Origin: Pseudomonas sp. AFG_SD02_1510_Pfu_092
GTDB lineage: Bacteria; Pseudomonadota; Gammaproteobacteria; Pseudomonadales; Pseudomonadaceae
Reading direction: 5' to 3'
Assembly (NCBI RefSeq): GCF_003331055.1
Contig: NZ_PUQD01000016.1
Coordinates: 1-64,000 of the forward strand
Length of the DNA stretch: 64,000 nucleotides
Shown: positions 8,370 through 18,482 of the stretch, piece after piece
Layout of the letters: every line of letters begins with the position of its first letter
Numbering within the stretch: the stretch's first letter is position 1
Program-made: the position numbers and the translations under genes
Notes under the pieces: generated by a model
What the model saw: only the letters and a program-made list of their open reading frames with translations
Told to the model about the DNA's origin: nothing
Databases searched by the model: none

Positions 8370-10400
8370 ATGGCGAGTTTGATCAACATTGGTATGTCGG
8401 GGCTTGGCGCCGCGCAATCGGGGATGTACACCCTCGGTAACAACATCGCCAACGCCGATGTCGAAAGCTACTCGCGCCAGCAGAACGTGCAGAAGACCAA
8501 GGGCGGGCAACAGGTCGGCCAGGTCTTCATCGGCAGCGGTACCACCCTGGCCGATGTGCGCCGGGTGTACAACGCGTTCCTCGAGAACCAGCTGCGCAGC
8601 ACCACCTCGCTGAGCAGCGATGCCTCCTCGTACCTGGATCAGATCACGCCGCTGGACACCGCACTGTCGAGCAGCGATACCGGTATCACCGCCGCACTGA
8701 AGAGCTTCTTCACGGCCATGCAGGATGCCGCCGCCAAGCCGTCCGAGGACGCCTCGCGGCAGCTGCTGCTGACCAGCGCGCAGTCCCTGGCCAAGCGCTT
8801 CAATACGCTGTCCTCGCAGCTGAACCAGCAGAACAGCAACATCAACGCCAACATGGCGTCGATGGCCGACCAGGTGAACAACCTGACCAAGACCATCGCC
8901 GACCTCAACGACCAGATTTCCCGGGTCAGTTCGATCACCGGCCAGCCCAACGACCTGCTCGACCAGCGCGATGGCGCCGTGCGTGAGCTGAGCAAGCTGA
9001 TCGGCACCGATGTCGTCGAGCGTGAAGGCAACTACGACATCTACCTGAAGAACGGCCAGGCCCTGGTGTTGGGCAAGACCACCCAGACCATCGGCGTGGA
9101 ACCGAGCGCGACCGACCCGACCCGCATGAGCCTGATCCTCAACCGCGGCTCGACCAAGATGGACATCACCAGCAGCGCCAGCGGTGGCGAGCTCGGTGGC
9201 CTGATCCGCTACCGCAAGGAAACCCTCGACCCCGCGCTCAACGAGCTGGGCCGCGTGGCGCTGGTGGTGGCGGATGCGATCAACAGCCAGCTGGCCCAGG
9301 GCATCGACAAGAACGGTGACTTCGGTGCCACCCTGTTCGGTGACATCAACAGCGCCGCGGCCATCAGCCAGCGCAGTATCGCCAAGAGCGGCAACAGCGC
9401 CGGCTCCGGCAACCTCGATGTGACCATCAAGGACTCCGGCAAGCTGAGCACCAGCGACTACCAGGTGACCTTCACCAGCGCCACCGGCTACAACGTGCGC
9501 AAGCTGCCGGAAGGCACCGACATGGGCAGCTTCGACCTCAGCGACACGCCGCCACCGGTGATCGACGGCTTCAGCCTGTCGCTCAATGGCGGTGGCCTGA
9601 GCGCCGGTGACAGCTTCAAGATCACCCCGACGCGCAATGCCGCCGCCGGCATCGAGACCGTGCTGACCGACCCCAAGCGCCTGGCCCTGGCCTCGCCGCT
9701 GACCGCCAGCAGTGGCCTGGGCAACAAGGGTACCGGTGTGATCGGCCAGCCGACGCTGACCTCGCAGATGGATATCTACGATGCCGCCCAGCGTTCGCAG
9801 CTGCAGACTGGCCTCAAGTATTCGACCCCGGTCAAGCTGGTGTTCGGCGACGACACCAGTTCGCCGCAGGCCTACAAGATGTACGACGCCAAGGGCACCG
9901 AGATCGGCAGCGGCACGATTCTGCCGGGGCAGGAAAACAAGCTGCAGCTGTCGGTACCGATGGTCGATGGCAGCGGCAATCCGCTTGGTGGCAATTTCAC
10001 CTTCGAGATGAGCGTTTCCGGTGCGCCGAAGAACGGCGACAGCTATACCGTCGCGCTGACCGGCGCCGGCTCGGCGGACAACCGCAACGCCCAGTCGGTG
10101 ATCGACCTGCAGACCAAGTCCACGGTCGAGGTCGGCGCCAACGGCAAGGGCATCAGCTTCACCGACGCCTACGCCAAGCTGGTCTCCAACGTCGGCGGCA
10201 AGGCCGGGCAGGCACAGATGGACAGTGATGCCACCAGCGCGCTGCACACCTCGGCACTGGACAGCCGAAACGGCCTGTCGGGTGTGTCGGTCGACGAAGA
10301 GGTCGGCAACCTGGTCAAGTTCCAGCAGTACTACACCGCGTCGTCGCAGATCATCAAGGCGGCCCAGGAAACTTTCGCCACCCTGATCAACAGTCTTTAA
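8370..10400 (+). CDS. flgK: Hook-associated protein 1, FlgK
   Basis: First hook-filament junction protein. 676 residues, longer than the roughly 550 of enteric FlgK, as is usual in Pseudomonas where the central domains are enlarged. The N-terminal MASLINIGMSGLGAAQSGMY and NNIANADVESYSRQQN and the C-terminal VDEEVGNLVKFQQYYTASSQ helix are the conserved D0/D1 parts; the middle (about 330-560) is the variable surface region. Starts 12 bases after flgJ (stop TAA) with the RBS-like AAGGG. Confidence 0.97.
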   Translation: MASLINIGMSGLGAAQSGMYTLGNNIANADVESYSRQQNVQKTKGGQQVGQVFIGSGTTLADVRRVYNAFLENQLRSTTSLSSDASSYLDQITPLDTALSSSDTGITAALKSFFTAMQDAAAKPSEDASRQLLLTSAQSLAKRFNTLSSQLNQQNSNINANMASMADQVNNLTKTIADLNDQISRVSSITGQPNDLLDQRDGAVRELSKLIGTDVVEREGNYDIYLKNGQALVLGKTTQTIGVEPSATDPTRMSLILNRGSTKMDITSSASGGELGGLIRYRKETLDPALNELGRVALVVADAINSQLAQGIDKNGDFGATLFGDINSAAAISQRSIAKSGNSAGSGNLDVTIKDSGKLSTSDYQVTFTSATGYNVRKLPEGTDMGSFDLSDTPPPVIDGFSLSLNGGGLSAGDSFKITPTRNAAAGIETVLTDPKRLALASPLTASSGLGNKGTGVIGQPTLTSQMDIYDAAQRSQLQTGLKYSTPVKLVFGDDTSSPQAYKMYDAKGTEIGSGTILPGQENKLQLSVPMVDGSGNPLGGNFTFEMSVSGAPKNGDSYTVALTGAGSADNRNAQSVIDLQTKSTVEVGANGKGISFTDAYAKLVSNVGGKAGQAQMDSDATSALHTSALDSRNGLSGVSVDEEVGNLVKFQQYYTASSQIIKAAQETFATLINSL

Positions 10401-10413
10401 GGAGCCGTAGATC

Positions 10414-11997
10414 GTGAGCGTACGCATCTCCACTTCGCAGTTCTACAACACCAACAGCGCCAATTATCAGCGCAACTTCGCCAATTCGGTGAAGACCCAG
10501 CAGGAGGCCAGCGATGGCATCCGCGTGCGTTCGGCCAAGGACGACCCGGTCGGCGCCGCGCGCCTGCTGCAGCTGGAGCAGCAGCAGAACATGCTCAAGC
10601 AGTACAGCGGCAACATCGTCAATGTGCGCAACGCCCTGGGCACTGCCGAGAGCACCCTGAACTCCATCGGCACCATTCTGCAGCGGGTCAACGAACTGGC
10701 GGTAAGCTCGGGCAACGGTACCTTCACCGACGCCGATCGCAAGGCCAATGCCGATGAACTGGCATCGCTGGAAGACCAGCTGTTCTCGTTGATGAACAGC
10801 AAGGACGAGAACGGCAAGTACATTTTCTCGGGCTCCAAGGGCGATACCCCGCCTTACGCGCGCAACGCCGATGGCACCTACAGCTACCAGGGCGACCAGA
10901 GCAAGCTCAACCTGCAGGTTGGTGACATGCTCAGCCTGGCCGCCAACGAGACCGGCTACGATGCCTTCGAGCAGGCGCTGAACACCAGCCGCAGCCAGAC
11001 CAGCCTGACCGCGCCGACCACCGATGATGGCCGCGTCAGCCTGTCCAACGGCCAGGTCTCCGGTAACAGCCTGTACAACGATCGCTTCCGCAGCGGCGAG
11101 CCGTACAGCATCGAATTCCTCAGCAGCAGCGAATACAAGATCACCGATGCCGCCGGCAACGACGTCACCCTCGAGGCCAGCCAGGGCGGCAAGTTCGACC
11201 CCAACGGCGACAACACCAGCATCAGCTTCCGCGGTATCGATCTGCGCCTGGACATCACCTTCAAGGACGGTGACAAGGGCAATGAAGATGCGGCGATCGC
11301 AGGGCATACCTTCAGCCTCAGTTCCAAGGCCGACGAGGTGTCCGGCACCCGCAGCCCGGGCAACACCTCGTCCGAGCAGGTGACCGGCGCGACCATCACC
11401 GACCCGGCAGCCTACAAGGCCGCCTTCCCGGCCGGTGGTGCGGTGCTGAAGTTCACCGGCGCCAGCACCTTCGAGCTGTACGCCGCGCCGGTCACCGCCG
11501 ACAGCCGCCCGGTGGCTTCGGGTGCGCTGGGCGGGCCGGGCGGTACCACCGCCACTGCGGCCGGGGTCAGTTTCGAGCTGTCCGGGGCGCCGAACGCCGG
11601 CGACACGTTCGCGGTCAAGGTCGATACCCACCAGACCCAGAACGTGCTCGACACCATCGGCAAGCTGCGCACCGCGCTGACCAGCCCGGTGGACAACGAC
11701 CCGGTGGCCCGGCAGAACTTCCTCGCCGCGCTGGATTCGGCCATTGGCAACATCGCCAGCGCCACCAACCAGGTGTCGTCGTCGGTCAGCGCGATCGGCG
11801 GCCGCGGCCAGGCGCTGGATGTGCAGGCCGAAACCAACGAGGCGCTGAGCACCGAAAACACCAAGACGCAGAGTTCGATCCGCGAAAGCGACCCGGCCGA
11901 GGTGATGCTGCGCCTGCAGATGCAGACCAACATGCTGCAAGCGTCGCTGCAGGCCTATGCCAAGGTCGCCAGCTTGTCGTTGGTCAACTACATCTGA
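10414..11997 (+). CDS. flgL: Hook-associated protein 3, FlgL
   Basis: Second hook-filament junction protein, related to flagellin. 527 residues, larger than enteric FlgL (about 317) owing to a long central insertion (about 150-410). N-terminal flagellin-like helices: RISTSQFYNTNSANYQRNFAN and IRVRSAKDDPVGAARLLQLE. C-terminal helix: IRESDPAEVMLRLQMQTNMLQ. The start is GTG 10414, 14 bases after the flgK stop with AAGGAG at 10399-10404. Last classical gene of the flgFGHIJKL operon; the giant glycosyltransferase follows on the same strand with no terminator between them. Confidence 0.96.
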   Translation: MSVRISTSQFYNTNSANYQRNFANSVKTQQEASDGIRVRSAKDDPVGAARLLQLEQQQNMLKQYSGNIVNVRNALGTAESTLNSIGTILQRVNELAVSSGNGTFTDADRKANADELASLEDQLFSLMNSKDENGKYIFSGSKGDTPPYARNADGTYSYQGDQSKLNLQVGDMLSLAANETGYDAFEQALNTSRSQTSLTAPTTDDGRVSLSNGQVSGNSLYNDRFRSGEPYSIEFLSSSEYKITDAAGNDVTLEASQGGKFDPNGDNTSISFRGIDLRLDITFKDGDKGNEDAAIAGHTFSLSSKADEVSGTRSPGNTSSEQVTGATITDPAAYKAAFPAGGAVLKFTGASTFELYAAPVTADSRPVASGALGGPGGTTATAAGVSFELSGAPNAGDTFAVKVDTHQTQNVLDTIGKLRTALTSPVDNDPVARQNFLAALDSAIGNIASATNQVSSSVSAIGGRGQALDVQAETNEALSTENTKTQSSIRESDPAEVMLRLQMQTNMLQASLQAYAKVASLSLVNYI

Positions 11998-12073
11998 TTG
12001 CACCCCGCTCGCGTCACCCTGCGTGTGCCAGCCCCTGCGCTGCTGGCCACGCACCTTCTTCAAGGTCTTCGCC

Positions 12074-15000
12074 GTGAATCAACAGACCCTCGTCAGCATC
12101 GCCATCCCCGCCTTCAACCCCGAGTTCTTCCGCGCCACCTTGCTCAGTGCGCTCAACCAGGATTACCCGGCGCTGGACGTGCTGGTCTGCGATGACAGCC
12201 GGGGGGCGGAGATCCAGCGCATCGTCGACGAGGTGAGCAGCGACACCGGCAAGCCGGTGCGCTATGTGCGCAACCCGCAAACCCTGGGGTTTGCCGGCAA
12301 CCTGCTGGCGTGCCTGGAGCATGCCCAGGGGCCGTTGATCAAGTTTTTGTGTGACGACGACCGCCTGTTCCCCGAGTGTGTCAGCCTGCAGGCCGAGGTC
12401 ATGCAGCAGCATGCCGACGTCAGCATGACCATCTGCCAGCGCATGCTGTGCGCCGCCGATGACGCCTTGTTGCCGCCGCGCATGCTCAATGCGGTGATGT
12501 GCCCGGAAGACGCGGTGGTCAAGGGCAGTGACCTGCTCGAGGCGTTGGAAACCAATGCGCCCAACCTGTTCGGCGGGCTGAGCCATGCCTTGCTGCGCCG
12601 TGAGTGGGTGGCGGAGTTTCTGCCGGCGCTGGTGCAGGAGGGCGGCTTTGTCGCGCGCCTGGACATGGCGCTGTACATCTGCCTGATGCGCCGCGGCAAC
12701 CTTGGCCACCTGTCACGCTTTCTGAGCATGGAGCGCCTGCATCCCGGGCGCCTGAGCCACCAGGCGAGCATGACCATGGCGTTCCCCGTGGAAACCGACT
12801 GGATCAAGGCGATGCTCGCCGCGCGCAGCAGCGAACCGGCGCCGGCCAGTGGCTGGGTGCGCTACCTGCCGCTGGAGCGGTACCACGGCGAGCAGGATGC
12901 GCAGTGGGACGAGTATGAACTCAACCGGCTGTACGGCGCCCAGCAGGCGCGCCAGGCGCAGCAGGTCGGTACCGATTGCCTGTCGTTCGACGAGGTGTAT
13001 GCCCAGTGGCTGGAGTGCCGGGACCTGTCGGCGGCGCAGCTCAAGGCATTGCCCAAGCGCTTCGAACGCTGGGGCCGGCAACCGCGCATCGTCCCGGTGA
13101 TCTGGGCCGAAGCGGGGGAAGAGCTGGCCTTGCGCGCCACCCTCGACAGCCTTGCCGCGCAGTCCTATGGCGCTGCCAGCACCTGGCTGCTGGCCCCTGC
13201 GACGCTGGCGCTGGCCGACGCTGCCGGGGTCGAGCGCATGCTCGTGCAGGGCAATGGCCTGGCCCAGGTGCAGGCGCGCCTGGCGCGCGCCAGTGAGGAC
13301 GACTGGGTCTTGCTGCTGCGCGCTGGCGACCGCCTGGTGCCCCATGCGCTGGCGATCATGGGCGAGCGCATGGCCCTGCGCGAACGGGCCTGTATCTATG
13401 TCGACGAAGGCAGCCATGACACCCTGCGCCCGACCACGCCGATCTTCAAGCCAGACTTCAACCTCGACCTGATGCGCAGCCTGCCCTATGTCGGGCGCGT
13501 ACTGGCATTCAATTGTGCGGCGCTGCGCGAGGTCGGCGGCTTCGACCCGGACTTCGACATGCTCGCGCCCCACGACGCGCTCTGGCGCCTGGCCGAAAGC
13601 CGGGGCTTGCAGGCCATCGAACACATCGATGAACTGCTGGTGCATTGCCAGTGGGACTTCGGCCAGTGGCTGCACGACCCACGCTGTGTACAGCAGGCGC
13701 CGCGGGTGGTGCGGGCCCATCTGCAGCGCCTGGGGGTCGATGCCGAGGTGCTCGGTGCCGACAGCCTGTCGCTGTGCCGGGTGCTGTACCGGCACCCGCT
13801 GCAAGCCATGGTTTCGATCCTGGTCACGCTCGGTGACGACCTGGGCGCGGCCATGCGCTGCGTCGAGTCGCTGTTCGAACACACCCGCTACGGCCATTTC
13901 GAGGTGCTGCTGGTCGCCTCGCCAGATACCCCGAGCGACCTGCGTCAATGGCTGCAGGCCATGCAGGGCCTGGGCAGCGATCAGCTGCGCGTGGTCGAGG
14001 TTGCCAGCGGCAGCCAGGTGGCGCAGCTGAACCAGGCCAGCGAGGCGGCCCGCGGCGACTACCTGTTGCTGCTCGACAGCGCCTGCGTGGCCTTCGACAA
14101 GCCCTGGCTGGAGCAGTTGATGGCCCAGGCCCAGCGCCCCGAGGTCGGCGTGGTCGCGCCCAAGCTGTGTACCCACAGCGGCGAGATCTTTGCCGCCGGG
14201 ATGGTGCTGGGGCTGCATGGCGGCGTCAACAGCCCGTTCGTCGGCATGCCGGCGGACAGCGGCGGCTACATGCTGCGGCTCAATGCTGTGCAGAACTGGA
14301 GTGCGCTGAGCCTGGATTGCCTGCTGGTGCGCCGCGATCTGTTCGCCACGCTGGGCGGTTTCGATGTGCAGGGGCTTCAAGGCGGGCTGCAGGACGCCGA
14401 CCTGTGCCTGCGTATCCGCGAACAAGGCTACCTGGCGGTGTGGACACCGCATGCGGTACTGGTCCGCTTCGCCTCGACCCGCGATGTGCCGGCCGACGGC
14501 CAGCGCAAGCTGCTGGACAAGGACATCTTCCATGAACGCTGGTTGGCCAAGGTGGCCCGCGACCCGGCCTACAACCGCAACCTGAGCCTGAAAATGGCCA
14601 GTTTCAACCTCGATGCCGGGCAACGCCGTGGCTGGGACCCGTTCATCAGCCGGGTACTGCCGTCGGTGCTGGCGCTGCCGATCAACACCTCGGCGGTCGG
14701 GCACTACCGGGTGGCCCAGCCGTTTACCGAACTGGAGCGCGCTGGCTGGATCCAGGGGCGGCTGGATTTCAGCACCCCCGAGATGATCGAGATCGAGCGC
14801 GAGCAGCCCGATGTGATGATCTTGCAGTGCCGCTACACGATCAACTCGATCGAAGAAATGACGCGCTTCAAGCGCCTGTCGAACGCCCGGCGCATCTACG
14901 AGATCGACGACTACATCATCGATGTGCCGAAAAAGAACGCCCATGCGCGGAACATGCCGGCCAACATGCGCGAGCTGGTCACCCAGGGTATCGCCCTGTG

Positions 15001-15643
15001 TGACCGGGTGGTGGTGTCGACCCAGCCGCTGGCCGACGCCTTGTCGGGCATGCACCAGGATATCCGCGTGGTCCCCAACATGCTCGCCGCAACGCTGTGG
15101 GCCGGGCTTGCCAGCGAACGGCAGAGCAGTGCGCGGCCGCGCGTGGGCTGGGCGGGGGGCACCAGCCACCGGGGCGATCTGGAGCTGCTGCTGGAGGTCA
15201 TCCGGGAACTGGCCGACGAAGTCGACTGGGTATTCTTCGGCATGTGCCCGGATGCCCTGCGGCCCTACGTGAAGGAATTCCACAAAGGCGTACCGCTGGC
15301 GTTGTACCCGCAGAAGCTGGCCAGCCTCAACCTCGACCTGGCCCTGGCACCGCTCGAACAGAACCTGTTCAACGACTGCAAGAGCAACCTGCGCCTGCTG
15401 GAGTACGGCGCCTGTGGCTTCCCGGTGATCTGCACCGATACCAAGGCCTATGACGGCTATCTGCCGTGCACGCGGGTGCGCGACAACACCGCTGAACAGT
15501 GGCTGGAGGCGATCCGCATGCACCTGGCCGACCCCGAGGCCAGCTACCGCCAGGGCGACGCCCTGCGCGAAGCGGTACTGCGTGATTACGTGCTGATGCC
15601 ACACCACCTGCAACAGTGGGCCAACGCCTGGCTGGCGGACTGA
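12074..15643 (+). CDS. Giant multidomain glycosyltransferase (flagellin glycosylation, Fgt1-like)
   Basis: 1189-residue cytosolic protein with at least three glycosyltransferase-like blocks. Residues 7-250 form a GT-A family 2 domain (VSIAIPAFNPEFFRATLLSAL, with the DDD metal/nucleotide motif near residue 92). Residues about 335-570 are a second GT2-like block (DDWVLLLRAGDRLVPHA), and 579-800 a third (MVSILVTLGDDLGAAMRCVES; YLLLLDSACVAFDKPWLEQL), both without a plain DXD. Residues about 865-1185 look like a GT-B family 1/4 domain (RPRVGWAGGTSHRGDLELL; CKSNLRLLEYGACGFPVICT). The frame opens at 11957, but GTG 12074 preceded by CAAGGT and starting MNQQTLVSIAIPAFN is preferred. Position just after flgL matches the fgt1 gene of P. 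syringae, which glycosylates flagellin. Confidence 0.88.
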   Translation: MNQQTLVSIAIPAFNPEFFRATLLSALNQDYPALDVLVCDDSRGAEIQRIVDEVSSDTGKPVRYVRNPQTLGFAGNLLACLEHAQGPLIKFLCDDDRLFPECVSLQAEVMQQHADVSMTICQRMLCAADDALLPPRMLNAVMCPEDAVVKGSDLLEALETNAPNLFGGLSHALLRREWVAEFLPALVQEGGFVARLDMALYICLMRRGNLGHLSRFLSMERLHPGRLSHQASMTMAFPVETDWIKAMLAARSSEPAPASGWVRYLPLERYHGEQDAQWDEYELNRLYGAQQARQAQQVGTDCLSFDEVYAQWLECRDLSAAQLKALPKRFERWGRQPRIVPVIWAEAGEELALRATLDSLAAQSYGAASTWLLAPATLALADAAGVERMLVQGNGLAQVQARLARASEDDWVLLLRAGDRLVPHALAIMGERMALRERACIYVDEGSHDTLRPTTPIFKPDFNLDLMRSLPYVGRVLAFNCAALREVGGFDPDFDMLAPHDALWRLAESRGLQAIEHIDELLVHCQWDFGQWLHDPRCVQQAPRVVRAHLQRLGVDAEVLGADSLSLCRVLYRHPLQAMVSILVTLGDDLGAAMRCVESLFEHTRYGHFEVLLVASPDTPSDLRQWLQAMQGLGSDQLRVVEVASGSQVAQLNQASEAARGDYLLLLDSACVAFDKPWLEQLMAQAQRPEVGVVAPKLCTHSGEIFAAGMVLGLHGGVNSPFVGMPADSGGYMLRLNAVQNWSALSLDCLLVRRDLFATLGGFDVQGLQGGLQDADLCLRIREQGYLAVWTPHAVLVRFASTRDVPADGQRKLLDKDIFHERWLAKVARDPAYNRNLSLKMASFNLDAGQRRGWDPFISRVLPSVLALPINTSAVGHYRVAQPFTELERAGWIQGRLDFSTPEMIEIEREQPDVMILQCRYTINSIEEMTRFKRLSNARRIYEIDDYIIDVPKKNAHARNMPANMRELVTQGIALCDRVVVSTQPLADALSGMHQDIRVVPNMLAATLWAGLASERQSSARPRVGWAGGTSHRGDLELLLEVIRELADEVDWVFFGMCPDALRPYVKEFHKGVPLALYPQKLASLNLDLALAPLEQNLFNDCKSNLRLLEYGACGFPVICTDTKAYDGYLPCTRVRDNTAEQWLEAIRMHLADPEASYRQGDALREAVLRDYVLMPHHLQQWANAWLAD

Positions 15644-15696
15644 AACCTGACGCCTGCCCTGGCGGGCGCCAGACCAACAACATGAACAGGTGCCCT

Positions 15697-18414
15697 ATGG
15701 CCGAAACCGCAATCGGGTCGCACAACCCAGTGACCGTCGTCCTGCTTGGGCATGAACAGCCCGACCATCGTGCCCGTGCTGTCTATTACTACCGCGAGGC
15801 TGGCATTCCCTGCCTGGCCGTGGAACCGCTTCTGGCGGGCAGCTCGGGCGAGCAGTGCAGCGCGCGCCTGGCGGCAGCCTTGCAACAGGTTGCCACGCCG
15901 TTCGTGACCTTGGCCCTGGATGCCGATTTCGTGTTGCCCTCGGCCCTGCAGCAGGCCGCCGCCTGCCTGCATGCGCAGCCCGAGGTTCAGGGTGCCCAAG
16001 GCTATGCGCTGGCCTATGCGCCGGGTAACGCGCAGATGGCCTACCACAAGATCGGCTCGGCCTTCGAGGCCGCAGCCGATAGCAGTGCGCGGGCACGCCT
16101 GCGCCAGTACGCCATGGCCGGGCAGCCGGCCTGGCGCGCGGTGCTGCGGGTCGGGGCGCTGCAGGCGCTGCTCGACACTTTGCCGGGCGAGCTGGACTTC
16201 GCTGCCTGGCGCGTGGCCCTGTCTTATGCCCTGGTCGCCAGCGGCGACATCGCGCATTTGGCGCAGACCGATGTGGTCTGTGAATACGCGCCGAGCACGC
16301 TGAGCGCCGTGGCCCGCGATGAGCAGTTGACCCGTAGCGTGCGCTTGTTGCGTGAATGGGATGGCGAACTGGCTAATGACGATGCCGGTTTTGCCGTGCT
16401 CAACCGTTTCGTGCGCGCGACCTACGACCAGGGCGAAGCGCCGCTGCTGTTCACCTCGCCGTGGGGCACGGTGATCGGTGAGCCGGAGCGCATCTTCGAG
16501 CCGCGCCAGTATGTCGAACTACCGTACTACAACGGTGCGCTGTTCGAGTGCCTGACCGCACTGGAATTTCTTTGCCATGCCTGGCCAACCGGGCAAGCCC
16601 ATCGCCAGGCGCTGGAGGGCACCTGGGTACGCCAGCGCGAGTTGCTGCAGGTGCACCCCAACGACACCGCCGCCACCTTGCAGCAGCGGTACTGGAAGGC
16701 GTTGGCATTGGGCCTGTTCAACCTGGAAGTCTGCCGGCGCCTGGTGCCGACCCTCACCGGCAAGGACGATGGCGAGCGCGCCCGCGAGCTGGGCGACTGG
16801 CTCGCGCGTCTGGAGGCGGTACCCGGTATCGATGGCGACGGCTGGTTGCGCGGCACGGTTTCCGGGCAGGTGCTCGAAGCGCTGGCCGCTGCCACACCGG
16901 ACAAGGCCACGCAACAGCGCCTGCTGGCGCCGCTGAACAAGCGCCCGGGCGCGCCGGTCACCTTCGTGGTCACCGACCTGGCCGACGACGACCTGGCCTT
17001 GCAGGCGACCTTCGACAGCCTGCTGGCCAGCGGGCTGCGGCAGTTCAAGCTGGTCGTGCTCAAGGGCGGCAAGCCGCCGGCGATCACCACCGCACGCGAT
17101 ACCCTGCATTTCGTCCAGGTCAATGAAAGCAACTGGGTCACCCACCTCAACCAGCAAGTGCGCCAACTGAGCAGCGACTGGCTGATGTTGCTGGACGCGG
17201 GCGATACCCTGGTCAGCGGTGGCTTGCTGCGCCTGCAGCAGGAGCTGGCCGAGGCTTCCGGCTGCCAGGCGGTGTGTGCCAACGAGGTGCAGCGTGACAG
17301 CGAGGGCCGCCTGCACGGCGTGGTTCGCCCAGGCAGCAACCTCGACCTGCTGCGTGCGCAGCCAGGGCTGATGTCGCGCCACTGGTGCCTGCGCCGGCAG
17401 ACCGTGGTGGAACTGGGCGGTTTCAGCGAAACCTGCCGCCATGCGCTGGAGTTCGACGTGCTGTTGCGTCTGGTGGAGCAGCATGGGCAGGGTGGCCTGG
17501 CGCACATGGACGAATACCTGGTGGTGGGCAACCAGGCGACGCCAGCGCTGCAGGCCGACGCTGTACAGACGCTCAAGCGGCACCTGACCCTGCTGGGTTA
17601 CCGTGGTGAGGTGCACGATCAGGGCGAGGCTGGCCTGGTGGTGGACTTCCGCCATTCGGCCACCCCGCTGGTGAGCATCTTGGTGGCTGCCGAAGGTGAC
17701 CTGCAGCGTTTGCAGGCCTGCCTGACCAGTGTCCTGCAGCGCACCCGCTACCCACGCTACGAGCTGCGGGTGGCCTGCAATGCCGAACAGGCCGAAGCCA
17801 CTGCCGCCGCGTTGCAAGGGTTCGGCCAGCGGGTGGTGCTGCTGGCGGGCGCGGCGAGCGGGCGCGAGGCGCTGCTCAACCTGGCGGCGGAACAGGCCGC
17901 CGGTGAATACCTGCTGCTGCTCGCTGAGCACTGCGAAGTGATTTCACCGGCCTGGATCGAAGGCTTGCTCAACGAGGGCCTCAGGCCCGAAGTCGGGGTC
18001 GTCGGCGCCCGCCTGCTGGCGCGTGACGGCACGGTCGTGCATGCCGGCTTCGACCTGTTGCAGGGGCCGCTGCTGCACCAGCCGTGGCAGGGCCTGTCGC
18101 TGGCGGACTGCAGCAAGGCGCGCTGGCCAGCGTCGGTGCGCAACTGCGCAGCAGTCTCTGCCGATTGCATGTTGCTGCGCCGTGATCTGTTCGACCATTG
18201 CGGTGGCCTGCAGGCGTTGCCGACGTTCGACCTGGACGTCTGCCTGGCGGCAGCGGCGGCGGGGCTGTTGGTGGCCTGGACGCCCGTGGCGCAGCTGTTC
18301 GACGACGCGCCGCAGGTGGCCGACCAGGCGGCCTGCGAAGCACTGCAGGCGCGATGGCCGTCTGCTTTCAGTGGCCAGTGGGCGAGTGATGCCTTGAGCC
18401 CGTCGCGCGCTTAG
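15697..18414 (+). CDS. Large multidomain glycosyltransferase (flagellin glycosylation, Fgt2-like)
   Basis: 905 residues. The N-terminal block (about 10-230; PVTVVLLGHEQPDHRARAVYYY and the acidic LALDADFVLPSAL) resembles a GT-A nucleotide-diphosphosugar transferase. The middle (about 415-640; SSDWLMLLDAGDTLVSGGLLRL) and C-terminal (about 655-890; PLVSILVAAEGDLQRLQACLTSV, EYLLLLAEHCEVISPAWIE) blocks are GT2-like and echo those of the preceding gene, suggesting shared ancestry by duplication. ATG 15697 is preferred over 15682 because CAGG precedes it at proper spacing. It follows the first giant gene by 53 bases, same strand, the arrangement of fgt1-fgt2 in P. syringae. Likely extends or starts flagellin O-glycans in the cytoplasm before export. 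Confidence 0.85.
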   Translation: MAETAIGSHNPVTVVLLGHEQPDHRARAVYYYREAGIPCLAVEPLLAGSSGEQCSARLAAALQQVATPFVTLALDADFVLPSALQQAAACLHAQPEVQGAQGYALAYAPGNAQMAYHKIGSAFEAAADSSARARLRQYAMAGQPAWRAVLRVGALQALLDTLPGELDFAAWRVALSYALVASGDIAHLAQTDVVCEYAPSTLSAVARDEQLTRSVRLLREWDGELANDDAGFAVLNRFVRATYDQGEAPLLFTSPWGTVIGEPERIFEPRQYVELPYYNGALFECLTALEFLCHAWPTGQAHRQALEGTWVRQRELLQVHPNDTAATLQQRYWKALALGLFNLEVCRRLVPTLTGKDDGERARELGDWLARLEAVPGIDGDGWLRGTVSGQVLEALAAATPDKATQQRLLAPLNKRPGAPVTFVVTDLADDDLALQATFDSLLASGLRQFKLVVLKGGKPPAITTARDTLHFVQVNESNWVTHLNQQVRQLSSDWLMLLDAGDTLVSGGLLRLQQELAEASGCQAVCANEVQRDSEGRLHGVVRPGSNLDLLRAQPGLMSRHWCLRRQTVVELGGFSETCRHALEFDVLLRLVEQHGQGGLAHMDEYLVVGNQATPALQADAVQTLKRHLTLLGYRGEVHDQGEAGLVVDFRHSATPLVSILVAAEGDLQRLQACLTSVLQRTRYPRYELRVACNAEQAEATAAALQGFGQRVVLLAGAASGREALLNLAAEQAAGEYLLLLAEHCEVISPAWIEGLLNEGLRPEVGVVGARLLARDGTVVHAGFDLLQGPLLHQPWQGLSLADCSKARWPASVRNCAAVSADCMLLRRDLFDHCGGLQALPTFDLDVCLAAAAAGLLVAWTPVAQLFDDAPQVADQAACEALQARWPSAFSGQWASDALSPSRA

Positions 18415-18427
18415 GTGCGCGAGAATG

Positions 18428-18464
18428 GCAGCCACTCCCCGGCGTTACGCCGGGGATGGGCTGC
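18428..18464. terminator. Bidirectional hairpin between convergent glycosyltransferase genes
   Basis: CCCCGGCG (18437-18444) pairs with CGCCGGGG (18448-18455), and outer arms GCAGCC (18428-18433) and GGCTGC (18459-18464) extend the stem. It lies midway between the ends of the plus-strand (18414) and minus-strand (18483) genes, the expected place for a shared terminator, though no long T tract follows. Confidence 0.7.
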
Positions 18465-18482
18465 GTTGCATGTGCACACGCC

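Noticed and set aside
8172..10433. Long minus-strand frame (753 codons) opposite flgK
   Set aside because: It is the antisense shadow of a GC-rich real gene; composition is rich in His, Gln, Val and Gly with no family motif, whereas flgK on the plus strand is complete.
12713..15613. Minus-strand frame of 966 codons opposite the first giant glycosyltransferase
   Set aside because: Shadow frame with no recognisable domain; the plus-strand gene has clear glycosyltransferase motifs and proper start context.
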